Shown here: positions 38,148-48,273 of the stretch, one piece after another
How positions within the stretch are numbered: the stretch's first letter is position 1
Layout of the letters: each line of letters starts with the position of its first letter
NCBI GenBank assembly: GCA_021810625.1
Contig: JAJZIJ010000003.1
Coordinates: 17,770 to 81,769, forward strand
From: Acidobacteriota bacterium
GTDB lineage: Bacteria; Acidobacteriota; Terriglobia; Terriglobales; Acidobacteriaceae
Direction of reading: 5' to 3'
DNA: 64,000 bases
Program-made: the position numbers and the translations under genes
The notes under the pieces: model-generated
What the model was told of the DNA's origin: nothing
Seen by the model: the letters and a program-made list of their open reading frames with translations, nothing else
Database searches by the model: none

Positions 38148-41000
38148 TCAGGATTCTTCCTCTGCGTCTTCCCCTGTGTCTTCGTCGTTCCCATCCTCTG
38201 GAGCAATCTCGGTCTCCTTGACGCGACAGAAAATTCCCTGCGCGCAGTAGGTGCAGGTTACTCCAGGAATTTTAGGATCGACGGAAGCATCTCCGGCGCG
38301 GAAATGATCGGCAAGCTGTGTAAGCGTGTGATCCCACTGTTCGACCCTGGACAGAAGTTCTTCTTCTGTCTCCAGGATCGGCGCGCGGGGTTTTCGATTC
38401 TTTGGGTCTGCGGTCGAAAATGTTTGCGACAAAGAATGGATGATTTTGAAGCCAAGCTGTTTGGCCTGGAGACTGACAAAAGCTACTCCGCGCAAAGATA
38501 CATTGGGCGCGAGGGTGTCGCGCATCAGCACCGCATAGGCGGGAAGCTGCGGTTCATCGGGGCGTTCGCCATCGCAGGCAGAGGCATGGATTGCGCCTGT
38601 CTTGTAATCCATCAGCGCAAGACCATTGCCTACTTTGTCGATTCGGTCGATGCGGCAATCAAACTGCACGCCTCCGATGGAAGCATCCGAAATGCTTTTC
38701 TCGCAGGCATCCACGGAAAAATCAGGACGCTGCTCTTCCACTTGCAGCCACGCAAGCAAGCGCTCGCAAAGCCGTTCTGCCTCCGTGGCGAGCAGTTCTT
38801 TTTCCAGTGGGCTATGCGCGGGGAACTTGCTCAGCGCCTGCCGGATGCGCGAATCGAGAAGGTCGCGGCGTTGTTCTGTCGAAAGCGCGCGCAAGGCTGA
38901 TTGGGTTTTTACTTGCGTCCAGAAATCGCGCAGCACCTCATGCGCGACGTTGCCCTGTGCCACGGGGGGGAAGCCGCTGGAAGGCTCCTCGATCGCGGCG
39001 GCTCCAAGGCGCAACTCCGCAAATGCCTGAAACGGGCACGCTGCTTGTTGTTTCAGAAAACGGATACCCCGCCGCACCTTGATGTTTGCGAGCGGAACCG
39101 ACAACTCACTGTCCACGACAAGCGTCTCGTTCGTTGCGCGCGATTCTGCGCCACGCGCGATTTCCGGGAGCCATTGCTGCGCCTTGGCGGGACGACTCTC
39201 AGGAAATAAATCCAGAATCACCGGAGAGATGCGAATATCCATCGTTGGCGCGTGGGCTGCGCCGGTGTCTTCCGCTTGATCCTCCATCGCAAAGCTGAAC
39301 ACGGCCTCTTTGCAGGAGGACAGAACGCGCCGGGTGACATGACATGCGTGGTCAGCATCCGCCTGCGCGTCGGCATAGGGCAGGGAAGCCTGCCGCTGCA
39401 ATATCCAGGGAATCCACGGTTGAGCCTGACCGCGCGGCGGCCATGTGCTGGCGGATGCGTTCAAAAACCAGACCGCATCGAAGTTCATTCCAGCCGACTC
39501 CGCAATGCCCATGATTTGTACGGGAGCATCCTGCGTCTCCAGCGCGAAGAGCGCGCCGGATGCGGCGTTTTCAAGGGTATTCAGCATGGTGGTAAAGGAG
39601 ACGGCATCTTCGACGGTATCCAAGGTCGAGAGTTCATCCAGCATCCGATTCCAGCGCTCCAGCAATTGAAACTCCGCGCTGGTTTGTGCCTGGAAGACCG
39701 TCCATTCCGCAGCGCGCAAGATGTGGTCGATGATCTCGCGCCATTCCGAGTGCGCACGGCGTTTGCTTGCAGAAGCCGAGACAGAGAAGATGGCGGCATC
39801 CTTTGCGAGCGCGGCGACGCGGTACATGCTTTGCTGCAAGGGAGCAATTGCAGGCGCGCTGTTTTCCCGCAGACGACGCAGCAGCCAGGAGAACTCCGGT
39901 TCTCCGCCAAGGAGTTGCGGGTCTGCTCGGAGCGCGGCATCCAGACGCGCGCGCGCATCCTGCGATCCACCTCCCAGATGTGCTGCCACCAGCAAAAACG
40001 AGGCATCGTCAAAGGCGATGGGCTGGGTGAGCCAGCGCAGCAGCAGCAGCGCCGCGCGTACCTGCGGCAACGTGTCAAGAGGAACGCCCAGAGTGAATTC
40101 ATACGGCAACCGCTGCGCAGGTGCGTGAACGTTGAGCGTGGACGGGGCCAGTACGCGGCGAAAGATGCGGTCGATTCCGTCGCGCAACTCTGGGATGGAA
40201 GGCGCGAACACGCCAATGCGTTCGCGGGGATGGCGCTGAAGTCGTTTGCGAATCCAACAGGCCGCGGCGCGCAACTCTTCTTCCATCGTATCGGCTGTAA
40301 TCAGGATAGGCTCTGCGTCAGCGGCCTGTTCTGGAGTCAGCCATAGAAAAGTATGCTCGCATCCCTGCTGTTGCAATTTTTGTAGCAGCATTTGCTGTTG
40401 CGGTGTGACGCGATCAAAGCCGACAAGAAGGAGTTCGCGGGGAAGGATCGGGCCTATTTGATCTGCACTGGCGGCCAGCGCATGTGCCAGCGCTGCGGGA
40501 GAAAGAATGCCACGCCGCTTGCATTGACGTTGAAAGGCGCGCAGCCATTGCAGAAAGGCGAGCGCATCTTTACCCTCGGCAGCTTGCTCCAGGCGCGAGG
40601 TCGAGATGCAGTATTCCTCAAGCAGATGGTAGGATTCCAGCGCCAGCGCAGCCAGCGAATCGGAGTGGAGCATTGGGCCAGCCTCTGGATTGTCTTCTGC
40701 GCGGAGAACGTTCTGCCACAAGAGACGCTCCTGCGCCACAGTCAAAAGCGCTTGCTGCGTTGCGCCGGAGACGCAAAGTACATCCCACATTTCGGCCAGC
40801 CACGCATCCCATGTAAGGATGCGCGGAGTGCGCCAGGCCGTTTTTTTATTTTGCTGCTGCCAAAGGTTGTGGTGGCTGTGCAGTGCGCGTGCCGCTCGCG
40901 AATTGCTGGTGATGACCAAGGGTGCATGTGTCGGATCAGCCAGGCGGGAAAAGAGTGCTTGCTCAGGTATCCGCTCGGAGATATGCGTGTTGCAGGGCAT
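38148..41000 (-). CDS. addB: AddB-like PD-(D/E)XK nuclease/inactivated helicase
   Basis: About 951 aa from ATG 41000 (a Met at 41027 is possible; longer forms would overlap the divergent gene). The helicase half is degenerate with no clear Walker A. The C-terminal nuclease has CPFQAFAELRLGA, DRIDKVGNGLALMDYKTGAI (catalytic Asp and Lys) and a terminal CTYCAQGIFCR, giving four Cys that fit the iron-sulphur cluster of AddB-type nucleases. It ends 10 bases before the addA-like start. It partners that protein in end resection. Confidence 0.85.
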   Translation of the reverse strand: MPCNTHISERIPEQALFSRLADPTHAPLVITSNSRAARALHSHHNLWQQQNKKTAWRTPRILTWDAWLAEMWDVLCVSGATQQALLTVAQERLLWQNVLRAEDNPEAGPMLHSDSLAALALESYHLLEEYCISTSRLEQAAEGKDALAFLQWLRAFQRQCKRRGILSPAALAHALAASADQIGPILPRELLLVGFDRVTPQQQMLLQKLQQQGCEHTFLWLTPEQAADAEPILITADTMEEELRAAACWIRKRLQRHPRERIGVFAPSIPELRDGIDRIFRRVLAPSTLNVHAPAQRLPYEFTLGVPLDTLPQVRAALLLLRWLTQPIAFDDASFLLVAAHLGGGSQDARARLDAALRADPQLLGGEPEFSWLLRRLRENSAPAIAPLQQSMYRVAALAKDAAIFSVSASASKRRAHSEWREIIDHILRAAEWTVFQAQTSAEFQLLERWNRMLDELSTLDTVEDAVSFTTMLNTLENAASGALFALETQDAPVQIMGIAESAGMNFDAVWFLNASASTWPPRGQAQPWIPWILQRQASLPYADAQADADHACHVTRRVLSSCKEAVFSFAMEDQAEDTGAAHAPTMDIRISPVILDLFPESRPAKAQQWLPEIARGAESRATNETLVVDSELSVPLANIKVRRGIRFLKQQAACPFQAFAELRLGAAAIEEPSSGFPPVAQGNVAHEVLRDFWTQVKTQSALRALSTEQRRDLLDSRIRQALSKFPAHSPLEKELLATEAERLCERLLAWLQVEEQRPDFSVDACEKSISDASIGGVQFDCRIDRIDKVGNGLALMDYKTGAIHASACDGERPDEPQLPAYAVLMRDTLAPNVSLRGVAFVSLQAKQLGFKIIHSLSQTFSTADPKNRKPRAPILETEEELLSRVEQWDHTLTQLADHFRAGDASVDPKIPGVTCTYCAQGIFCRVKETEIAPEDGNDEDTGEDAEEES

Positions 41001-41069
41001 GGAAACTTTATACGCGAACCGGCGCATGGAAACGAACTCGCGTTCTGGGATGCCTGTTAAACTTGAACG

Positions 41070-41435
41070 ATGAGACGGGTTGCGGCTACGTTCCTGCTGT
41101 TGCTGACCGGCATTCTGCCGATGCAGCCGCTCCTGGCGCAGGCTGAAGCGCAGGCCAACATTCCCATCTGTTGCCGCGCGCATGGCGCGCATCATTGCAT
41201 GATGATGCAGATGGTTCTTGGCATGGACGCGCCCAGCTCCTGGACGGCACAACCCTGTCCGTATGCGCGTCTGCATCATGCCGTGACCACAGCATCGGCG
41301 TTTTTACATGCTTCGGCTGGCAGCGCGGTCTATCGCCCCGTTTCTATTCTGGATTTTTTTGCTGCGCGTCCAGCCCCGGATGCGCGGCATTCCTCGTTGC
41401 ACGCTCCTCGCGGCCCACCTGCTTTCCTCCTGTAA
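41070..41435 (+). CDS. Small secreted Cys/His/Met-rich protein, putative copper-related
   Basis: 121 aa with a clear signal peptide (MRRVAATFLLLLTGILPMQPLLAQA). Right after cleavage comes PICCRAHGAHHCMMMQM, a dense Cys/His/Met cluster suited to soft-metal binding. The rest is Ala/Pro-rich without a domain. It is followed by a TonB-dependent receptor and a CusF-like/SCO1 protein, so a copper role is inferred from composition and context. It is divergent from the addB-like gene. Confidence 0.68.
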   Translation: MRRVAATFLLLLTGILPMQPLLAQAEAQANIPICCRAHGAHHCMMMQMVLGMDAPSSWTAQPCPYARLHHAVTTASAFLHASAGSAVYRPVSILDFFAARPAPDARHSSLHAPRGPPAFLL

Positions 41436-41543
41436 GCTCCCATCCATTTTTTGTTGCGCACTTTTCAGGTGTGACATGTCGGCTTGTGTGCGGATATGGA
41501 ATCGGAATCATTGCTTGGCCGCAGATGTGGCGAGGAGGCAGTT

Positions 41544-43853
41544 TTGTGTACGTCATGTAGGGTTGTATTTTCCATCGTTCTGCTATTGCTGCTGTGCGTA
41601 AATCCGGCGCGGGCCACGGTGTTTGGAGAGGTGCAAGGGATCGTACACGACCCACAGCATCGGCCTATTCAAGATGCCACGGTTACGATTCATGCGGCCT
41701 ACTCCGCATTTACGCAGACGGCCCATACCAATCGGGACGGCTATTTTTCGCTGCTTGCGGTTCCACTCGGCAGTTACAAGATCACCATTCACACTCATGG
41801 GTTTGAGGTATTACAGCAAACAATCACCGTGTTCTCAGACAATTCTCCGATTCTTCATTTTCTCTTGCAGGTGGGCAGCGTGCAGCAGTCGGTGAAAGTA
41901 ACATCCCAGACGACGGTGGCCAATGTTGATTCCGTGACACCTACAACCTTGGTCAATCGAATGGATATTGCGCGAACGCCAGGAGCGGATCGAACCGACA
42001 GCATGGCGATGATTACGGAGTATGTTCCCGGAGCGTACATGGTGCATGACATGCTGCATGTGCGTGGTGGGCATCAGGTGAGTTGGGAGATTGATGGCGT
42101 GGAGATACCCAACACGAATATCGCGAGCAACCTTGGCCCACAGATTGATCCGAAGGATATTGACTACTTAGAAGTTCAGCGTGGTAGTTACAACGCTGAT
42201 GTGGGCGACCGCACCTACGGCGTGTTTGATGTTTCGCCGCGCACGGGGTTTGAGCGTGACGATCAAGCCGAGTTGATTACGAGCTTTGGCAACTATGACC
42301 AGACCAACGACCAGATCAACTTTGGCAGCCACACAGAAAAATTTGCCTACTACGCCAGCGCGAATGGGAATCGAACGAATTACGGGCTGATGCCGCCCAT
42401 TGCGAAGCCATATCACGACGCGGCGAATGGATATGGGGGATTTTCATCCCTTGTATATAACCGCACGCCGAAGGATCAGTTTCGACTCGTGTCGCAATTG
42501 CGCGCGGATTATTTTCAGATTCCCTATGATCCCAACCCGAATGATTACGAGAATCAGCAATACAACTCCAGCGGGCTGCGCGATGGGCAGCATGAAGTGG
42601 ATGGATTCTCGGCGTTCTCCTGGGTGCATACCTTCAATTCCACGACATTTCTACAGGTGTCGCCGTACTACCACTACAACAGCGCAAACTACGAGCCGAG
42701 CGCAACGGATTTTCCTGTCGCCACAACGTCGGATCGCGCCTCGAACTATGCAGGATTGCAGGCATCTCTTACCACGCAGATTGCAAGCCATACCCTGGAG
42801 GCAGGGTTCTATTCCTTTGGGCAGCACGACAGCGATGTCTTCGGAGCGGTCTTTAACAACGGAAGCTATCAAAATTTTCTTCTCCACACTGGAGCTGCGG
42901 GAGGATTGACCGAAGAATATATTTCCGACAACTACAAAGTGACGCGATGGCTGACGGCGATTGCCGGATTTCGTTCTTCTCAATTTGTAGCCAGCTTTAC
43001 CGAAATTGAAAACGATCCTCGCTTCGGAATTGCCGCGCAGGTGCCAAAAATTAACTGGGTCTTCCGAGCTTTTTATGGACGCTATTATCAACCGCCTCCG
43101 CTGGTGAGCGTATCTGGCCCACTCATTGGATATGCCAACAGCACCAACACGGCGTTTCTCCCCTTGCATGGGGAGAGGGATGAGGAGCATCAGTTTGGCG
43201 TGCAGATTCCTTTGCATGGATGGCTGCTGGACGCGGATAACTTCGAGACACGCGCAAACAATTTTCTCGATCACTCGAATGTAGGCGAGTCCAACATTTT
43301 CTTTCCGATCACCTTTGACGGAGCATTGATCCAGGGATGGGAACTGACGATTCATTCGCCAACCTTGTGGCGATTTGGCCAGGCGCATCTGGCCTACTCC
43401 AACCAGCTTGCGGAGGAGCGAGGCGCGATTACCGGCGGACTCGTTTGCTATCCTTTCACCGCTCCGCAATGCAATGCAGGTTTCAACTACATACCGCTCG
43501 ATCACGACCAGAGGAACACGCTCAATGTTGGCTTTGATGCCTCGCTTCCCGCGCAGTTTTACGCTTCGACCAATCTCTACTATGGATCAGGTTTCTACAA
43601 TGGCGATCCGAATGCGGAGTATCCGGGGGAGTATCTTCCGCACGACACCAGCCTTAATTTTTCGGCGGGAAAGACATTTCGCAAGAACACTACCATTTCC
43701 GTGGATGCGACCAATGTAACCAACCATCGCGTCCTGCTGGATAACAGCCTGACTTTTGGCGGATTTCACTACAACGCTCCATTTGAAATCTATGGGGAAG
43801 TTCGCTATCGCTTCCACTACGATAGGCTGTTCCATAGGGGAGGTAAGTCGTGA
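41544..43853 (+). CDS. TonB-dependent receptor with N-terminal carboxypeptidase-regulatory-like domain
   Basis: 769 aa if started at TTG 41544, which has GAGGAGG 5 bases upstream and leads straight into a signal peptide (VVFSIVLLLLLCVNPARA); starts at 41484 or 41496 lack both. A CarboxypepD_reg domain (GEVQGIVHDPQHRPIQDATVTI) spans about residues 28-110, then a plug domain (MLHVRGGHQVSWEIDGVEIPNTN) and a beta-barrel of aromatic-rich strands to the C-terminus. It imports a substrate across the outer membrane using TonB energy. Neighbours suggest copper. Its stop overlaps the next start by 4 bases. Confidence 0.9.
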   Translation: MCTSCRVVFSIVLLLLLCVNPARATVFGEVQGIVHDPQHRPIQDATVTIHAAYSAFTQTAHTNRDGYFSLLAVPLGSYKITIHTHGFEVLQQTITVFSDNSPILHFLLQVGSVQQSVKVTSQTTVANVDSVTPTTLVNRMDIARTPGADRTDSMAMITEYVPGAYMVHDMLHVRGGHQVSWEIDGVEIPNTNIASNLGPQIDPKDIDYLEVQRGSYNADVGDRTYGVFDVSPRTGFERDDQAELITSFGNYDQTNDQINFGSHTEKFAYYASANGNRTNYGLMPPIAKPYHDAANGYGGFSSLVYNRTPKDQFRLVSQLRADYFQIPYDPNPNDYENQQYNSSGLRDGQHEVDGFSAFSWVHTFNSTTFLQVSPYYHYNSANYEPSATDFPVATTSDRASNYAGLQASLTTQIASHTLEAGFYSFGQHDSDVFGAVFNNGSYQNFLLHTGAAGGLTEEYISDNYKVTRWLTAIAGFRSSQFVASFTEIENDPRFGIAAQVPKINWVFRAFYGRYYQPPPLVSVSGPLIGYANSTNTAFLPLHGERDEEHQFGVQIPLHGWLLDADNFETRANNFLDHSNVGESNIFFPITFDGALIQGWELTIHSPTLWRFGQAHLAYSNQLAEERGAITGGLVCYPFTAPQCNAGFNYIPLDHDQRNTLNVGFDASLPAQFYASTNLYYGSGFYNGDPNAEYPGEYLPHDTSLNFSAGKTFRKNTTISVDATNVTNHRVLLDNSLTFGGFHYNAPFEIYGEVRYRFHYDRLFHRGGKS

Positions 43854-44791
43854 ACCAAGATGCAAACGCGATGAGGACTATTCTTTTCCCACTCATCCTG
43901 GTCGTTGCTGTGCTGTGTTGTGGCTGCGATCATACATCTTTGCAGGAAAAATCTTCCCTAGCTGCCAACACTTCGTCTGGCAAAGTTTATGACCTGCGCG
44001 GTGTCATTGTTTCCGTCGATGCTGCCAACGGAAAGGTTCAATTAACGAATGAAAATATCCCCGGTTTCATGGAACCGATGACGATGACGTATTCGTTGGC
44101 CAATCCGATGGAGGTCTCCGAGTTACACGTCGGGGACAAGATTCGCGCGCAGCTTACAGTCAACGATGCCAGCGCGACGCTCAGTCAGATCGACATTTTG
44201 CAGCAGTCTCAATTGGACTACAAGCCCACCACGCAATATCACACCCCACAAGCTGGCGATCCTGTTCCAGATTTTACTTTGATCAACCAGAGCGGACACC
44301 GCATCCATCTCGGTCAATATCGCGGCAAGGTACTTCTGGTTACTTTCATCTACACGCGCTGCCCGTTGTCGGATTATTGTCCGCGCATGAGTCGCAACTT
44401 TGCCGCCGTGGACAAGATGCTGGCTGCAAATCCCAGGCTCTACGCAAAGACGCATCTGCTCAGCATCAGCTTTGATCCCGGCTATGACACGCCTGCCGTG
44501 CTGCGTAGTTACGGCGAGGCCTACACAGGCCGCTTTACCCAGGAAAAATTTCAACACTGGGAATTTGCCGCGCCGAATCCGAAGGAGCTTGCAGCGCTAT
44601 TGCAGTGGTTTGATGTGGGCCTTACGCCGGGGCCGGGGAAGACGCTGGCGCATTCGCTTTCCACCGTGGTGATTGGGCCGGATGGCAAGGTGCGCGCCTG
44701 GTATCCCACCAACGAATGGACACCGGAGCAGATATTCCACGACACGCAACGCGCATCGCTGCCGATGACAGAAAAGGCGCAGCGCAAGTAG
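43850..44791 (+). CDS. CusF-like domain fused to SCO1/SenC thioredoxin-fold protein
   Basis: 313 aa from GTG 43850; ATG 43871 would give a tighter signal peptide. A lipobox-like VLCCGC suggests a lipoprotein. Residues 45-125 resemble the CusF/copper-binding domain (DLRGVIVSVDAANGKVQLTNENIPGFMEPMTMTY, with the Met pair). The rest is SCO1/SenC: FTLINQSGHRIHLGQYRGKVLLVTFIYTRCPLSDYCPRMS, with two metal-binding Cys, and a downstream His in LAHSLST. SCO proteins deliver copper to cytochrome oxidase. Coupled to the receptor by a GTGA overlap. Confidence 0.88.
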   Translation: MNQDANAMRTILFPLILVVAVLCCGCDHTSLQEKSSLAANTSSGKVYDLRGVIVSVDAANGKVQLTNENIPGFMEPMTMTYSLANPMEVSELHVGDKIRAQLTVNDASATLSQIDILQQSQLDYKPTTQYHTPQAGDPVPDFTLINQSGHRIHLGQYRGKVLLVTFIYTRCPLSDYCPRMSRNFAAVDKMLAANPRLYAKTHLLSISFDPGYDTPAVLRSYGEAYTGRFTQEKFQHWEFAAPNPKELAALLQWFDVGLTPGPGKTLAHSLSTVVIGPDGKVRAWYPTNEWTPEQIFHDTQRASLPMTEKAQRK

Positions 44792-44877
44792 CGAACGATT
44801 AGGTAGAATATTTTTCTCCCGGACTCAATGGGACAGGCTATGCTGAAGGACAAGGGAACCATAGGAGAAGAAACATC

Positions 44878-45276
44878 ATGGCTAAAACAACAGTATTTTT
44901 TGCAGTCCTTCTGATCGTGCTGGGTGTTGCGGTCTTCATCGCGACGGGCAGCCATGTGCCAATGGCGCTGATCCCGGCATTCTTCGGTATTGTTCTTGGC
45001 GCGTTGGGGATGTTGGCCCGCACGGAAGACGGCAAGCGCCGGATGCTCTTCATGCACATTGCCGTCACCGTTGGTCTGCTCGGATTTCTCTTTCCGGGCA
45101 TTCGCGCCGCAGGAGATGTTTGCAAGCTGCTGCAAAATCAAACCGTGCTGCGCCCCAGGGAAACATGGGAGGAGCTGGCCATGTCCGCGCTCTGCCTGAT
45201 TTTTGTTTTGCTTTCGGTGCGTTCCTTCATTGTTGTGCGTCGCGCGCGCAAGGCGGAGGCTGCGGGCGGGCGATAA
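44878..45276 (+). CDS. Membrane protein of unknown function
   Basis: 132 aa with four hydrophobic segments (about residues 6-23, 28-46, 58-77, 100-118) and a basic C-terminus (RRARKAEAAGGR). A purine-rich AGGAGAAG site precedes ATG 44878. No characterised family recognised. It converges on the oligopeptidase gene. Confidence 0.7.
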   Translation: MAKTTVFFAVLLIVLGVAVFIATGSHVPMALIPAFFGIVLGALGMLARTEDGKRRMLFMHIAVTVGLLGFLFPGIRAAGDVCKLLQNQTVLRPRETWEELAMSALCLIFVLLSVRSFIVVRRARKAEAAGGR

Positions 45277-45282
45277 GAGGCG

Positions 45283-47424
45283 CTACAGTTTTTCTTTGTT
45301 CTCGATGCCCAACTGACCCAGCAGGAACGCATAATCGAAGGCAATCTCCTTCAGATAATCGTATCGGCCAGAGGCTCCGCCGTGGCCCGCTGCCATGTTC
45401 GTATGCAGCAGGAGCAGGTTGGCATCCCGATTGAGCGCGCGCAACTTTGCCACATATTTTGCCGGTTCCCAATACATCACCTGACTGTCATGCAGCGAGG
45501 TTTTCACCAGCATGGCCGGATATTTCTTCGCCTGCAAATTATCGTAGGGCGAGTAGGCCAGCATACATGCGAAGGCTGCCGGCTCGTTGGGATTGCCCCA
45601 CTCCTCATATTCGGCAACGGTGAGCGGCAGGGATGCGTCGAGCATGGTGTTCATCACATCCACAAAGGGAACATGCGACAGCACCACGCGGAAGAGATCG
45701 GGGCGCTGATTGGCGACCGCGCCCATCAACAGGCCGCCCGCGCTGCCGCCTTCGATGGCGACTTTCCCCACAGCGCCGTACCCCTGCGCCAGTAGATGCT
45801 CCGTGGCCGCGATGAAATCTGAAAATGTATTTTGCTTGTGCATCATGCGTCCGGCATCGTGCCAGGGCTTGCCCATTTCTCCGCCGCCACGGATGTGCGC
45901 GTAGGCCAGCACGATCCCGCGATCCAGCAGACTGAGGCGGTTGGAGCTAAATCCAATCGGCAGCGAATATCCATAAGAGCCGTAGCCGTACACGTACAGC
46001 GGATTCGCGCCGCGTTGAAAACGATCCACGCGGTAGACCAGCGAGATGGGAACCTGCGCGCCGTCGGCGGAGGTCGCAAAGATTCTCTCTGAGGCGTAGA
46101 GCGACCTGTCAAAGCCGCCGGGAATCTCCATCTGTTTGAGCAGCGTGCTCGTTGCCGTGGCCACGTCATATTGATAGACCGAACTGGGCGTGATGAGCGA
46201 CTGATAGTTGTAGCGATAGGTTTTTGCGTCAAACTCCAAATTGATGTCCGGCGCGGCGCGATAGGCTGGTTCGGGAAACGCAATCTCCTGCGGAGAACGC
46301 CTGCCTGTCATGTCAGAGGCGGTCAGGGCAAAGACGCGCAGACGCGGCAATCCCTGCACGCGCTCGCAGGCGACGTAGAAATCTCGAAAGAGATCGAAGT
46401 CCTCCAGCATCACGTCGGCGCGATGGGGCAAAATTTCCATCCAGTGTTCTTTGCCGCAGGTCGCCACTGGAGTTGTGACCAGACGAAAATTTCTTCCTGT
46501 GTCATTGACGCGGATATAAAAAAGACCTTCGCGATGGTCGGCGTAGTATTCGATGTTGTCGTGGCGCGGCTCTATCAACTGGAAATTTGCCGCAGGCGCG
46601 CTTGCAGGCAGAAACCATTGCTCGCTGGTGGTGTGGCTGGCGCTCTCCAACAGCAGATAGGCTCCGTCGCGGGTTCGTCCGACACCCACGTTGAATCGCT
46701 CGTCCGGCTCCTCATATACCAAAACATCCGCGTTGGGCGCGGCGCCACCGACGACATGCCGATAGAGTTGGTACTGGCGCTTGGTCTCCTCGTCTTCCAC
46801 GGTGTAGAGGAGCGTGCAATTGTCCGCAGCCCAGACGACGGAGCCAACGCGCTCGGCGATGACAGGGGTTGGGGCCGTCGTTGTTGTGTTGATGCGCAGG
46901 TCTTTGAGGTAGAGCGTGTACTGACGAAAGCCTGTGTTGTCGGTGGTGTAGGCCAGCCAATGGCCATCGTCGGAGATGCTGAAGGCCCCGATGGACATGA
47001 AAGCCTGCCCTTCAGCCAGCGTATTTACGTCGAGCAGAATTTCCTCGTTGGGAAATCCATTGGGCGGCGGAAGTGGCGGAAGAGCGTTCAGTTCCGCAGG
47101 CGCGGGAATGCGGCAGTAGAGCGGGTACTGTTGTCCCTCCACAATGCGCGAGTAGTAAAAAAAATCTTTCTTGCGATAAGGAACGGAGACATCCGTCTGC
47201 TGGACATGGCTCAACATCTCGGCGTAAAGCCTGTCGATGAACGGCGCGGCTGGCTCCATCACGGCGGCGGTGTAGGCATTCTCGGCCTCCAGGTACGCAA
47301 TCACCTCTGGACTCTGTTTGTCGCGCAGCCACGCGTAATCATCCGTCAGCGTATGGCCGTGGAGTTGAGTCTGCTTAGGGTCTTTGCGCGCGACAGGCGG
47401 ATGAAGGTTCGTCTGGGAAGTCAT
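45283..47424 (-). CDS. ptrB: Oligopeptidase B (S9A prolyl oligopeptidase family)
   Basis: 713 aa from ATG 47424; an ATG at 47439 is also in frame. An N-terminal seven-bladed propeller (about residues 70-400) covers a C-terminal alpha/beta hydrolase. The nucleophile Ser is in EGGSAGGLLMGAVANQRPDLF, the His in NMAAGHGGASGRYD and the Asp in the LLLHTN/DSQVMYWEPAKY region. It cleaves short peptides after basic residues in the cytosol. No signal peptide. Confidence 0.93.
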   Translation of the reverse strand: MTSQTNLHPPVARKDPKQTQLHGHTLTDDYAWLRDKQSPEVIAYLEAENAYTAAVMEPAAPFIDRLYAEMLSHVQQTDVSVPYRKKDFFYYSRIVEGQQYPLYCRIPAPAELNALPPLPPPNGFPNEEILLDVNTLAEGQAFMSIGAFSISDDGHWLAYTTDNTGFRQYTLYLKDLRINTTTTAPTPVIAERVGSVVWAADNCTLLYTVEDEETKRQYQLYRHVVGGAAPNADVLVYEEPDERFNVGVGRTRDGAYLLLESASHTTSEQWFLPASAPAANFQLIEPRHDNIEYYADHREGLFYIRVNDTGRNFRLVTTPVATCGKEHWMEILPHRADVMLEDFDLFRDFYVACERVQGLPRLRVFALTASDMTGRRSPQEIAFPEPAYRAAPDINLEFDAKTYRYNYQSLITPSSVYQYDVATATSTLLKQMEIPGGFDRSLYASERIFATSADGAQVPISLVYRVDRFQRGANPLYVYGYGSYGYSLPIGFSSNRLSLLDRGIVLAYAHIRGGGEMGKPWHDAGRMMHKQNTFSDFIAATEHLLAQGYGAVGKVAIEGGSAGGLLMGAVANQRPDLFRVVLSHVPFVDVMNTMLDASLPLTVAEYEEWGNPNEPAAFACMLAYSPYDNLQAKKYPAMLVKTSLHDSQVMYWEPAKYVAKLRALNRDANLLLLHTNMAAGHGGASGRYDYLKEIAFDYAFLLGQLGIENKEKL

Positions 47425-47490
47425 GCAATCCATCTCCATTCAATATAGGGGCAAGCGGCGCGTGTTCGCATCAGCCGCCATTCAATAGCA

Positions 47491-48273
47491 TCATCCACGG
47501 ATGCGTAACTGCTGGTTGCGGGTGAAAACACGGCGGGGAACGAGATACGTGGCCGTCAGGCAACTGATGCCGCCTGCGGTAAAGATCATGCCCAGCACCA
47601 CGAATTGATAGAGCGCGGCGTAGACGGGCGACGAGCCGGAGAGCACCATGCCCGCCATGATGCCGGGAATCCACACAATGCCGAGCGAGCGTAGATTGTC
47701 CGTGGCGGGAATCAGGCTGGCGTGGAAGGCCGAGCGCAGGTAAGGAGCGACGGCAGTGTCGGCGGATGCACCCAGCGCCAGCGCGGATTCAATCTCTCCG
47801 GTATGGCTGCGTAATTCTCCCAGAAAGCGGTTGAGAAACAGCGATTGGATGTTCATGTTTTGCGCGATCACCATGCTGCCGACAGGAACCAGCATTTTGA
47901 TCTCCGGCGCGATGATGCCGATCAGCGTCATGAGCGTGATGACCACGCCAGCTCCGGCGGCCAGGCAGATGAGCGACAGCGTGTAGGTTTCTGGAATCGC
48001 GCGCGCGCGGGTTCGCACGATGCTGGCGGCCATCAGCACCATGCCCGCCAGCAGCGGAATCGCCGTCCACCAGGGGCCACGCAGCAGCACGGCCAGTACA
48101 AAGCCGATTAGTAGAATTTGCACCAGCCCGCGCAGCAGCGCCAGAGGAATCTCTCGTTGCAGATGCGCGCCTCGACGGCTGGCAAGGATGGCCACCAGCG
48201 TTGCTGTCACCGCGACCACGGTAGCCTGCGCCAGACCCAGGCTTAATTCTGTGTGGAAGAGCAGTCTAAGCAC
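47491..48273 (-). CDS. fetB: ABC transporter permease, FetB/UPF0014 family
   Basis: 260 aa from GTG 48273, overlapping the fetA-like stop by 8 bases. About seven membrane segments. RGLVQILLIGFVLAVLL, MVIAQNMNIQSLFLNRFLGEL, LALGASADTAVAPYLRSAFHASLIPATDNLRSLGIVWIPGIMAGMVLSGSSPVYA are the UPF0014 signatures. FetAB exports iron in E. coli and protects against peroxide. Confidence 0.9.
   Translation of the reverse strand: MLRLLFHTELSLGLAQATVVAVTATLVAILASRRGAHLQREIPLALLRGLVQILLIGFVLAVLLRGPWWTAIPLLAGMVLMAASIVRTRARAIPETYTLSLICLAAGAGVVITLMTLIGIIAPEIKMLVPVGSMVIAQNMNIQSLFLNRFLGELRSHTGEIESALALGASADTAVAPYLRSAFHASLIPATDNLRSLGIVWIPGIMAGMVLSGSSPVYAALYQFVVLGMIFTAGGISCLTATYLVPRRVFTRNQQLRIRG

Noticed and set aside
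46171..47448. 425-codon plus-strand frame opposite oligopeptidase B
   Set aside because: Shadow of a conserved peptidase; no signal, motif or ribosome-binding site.
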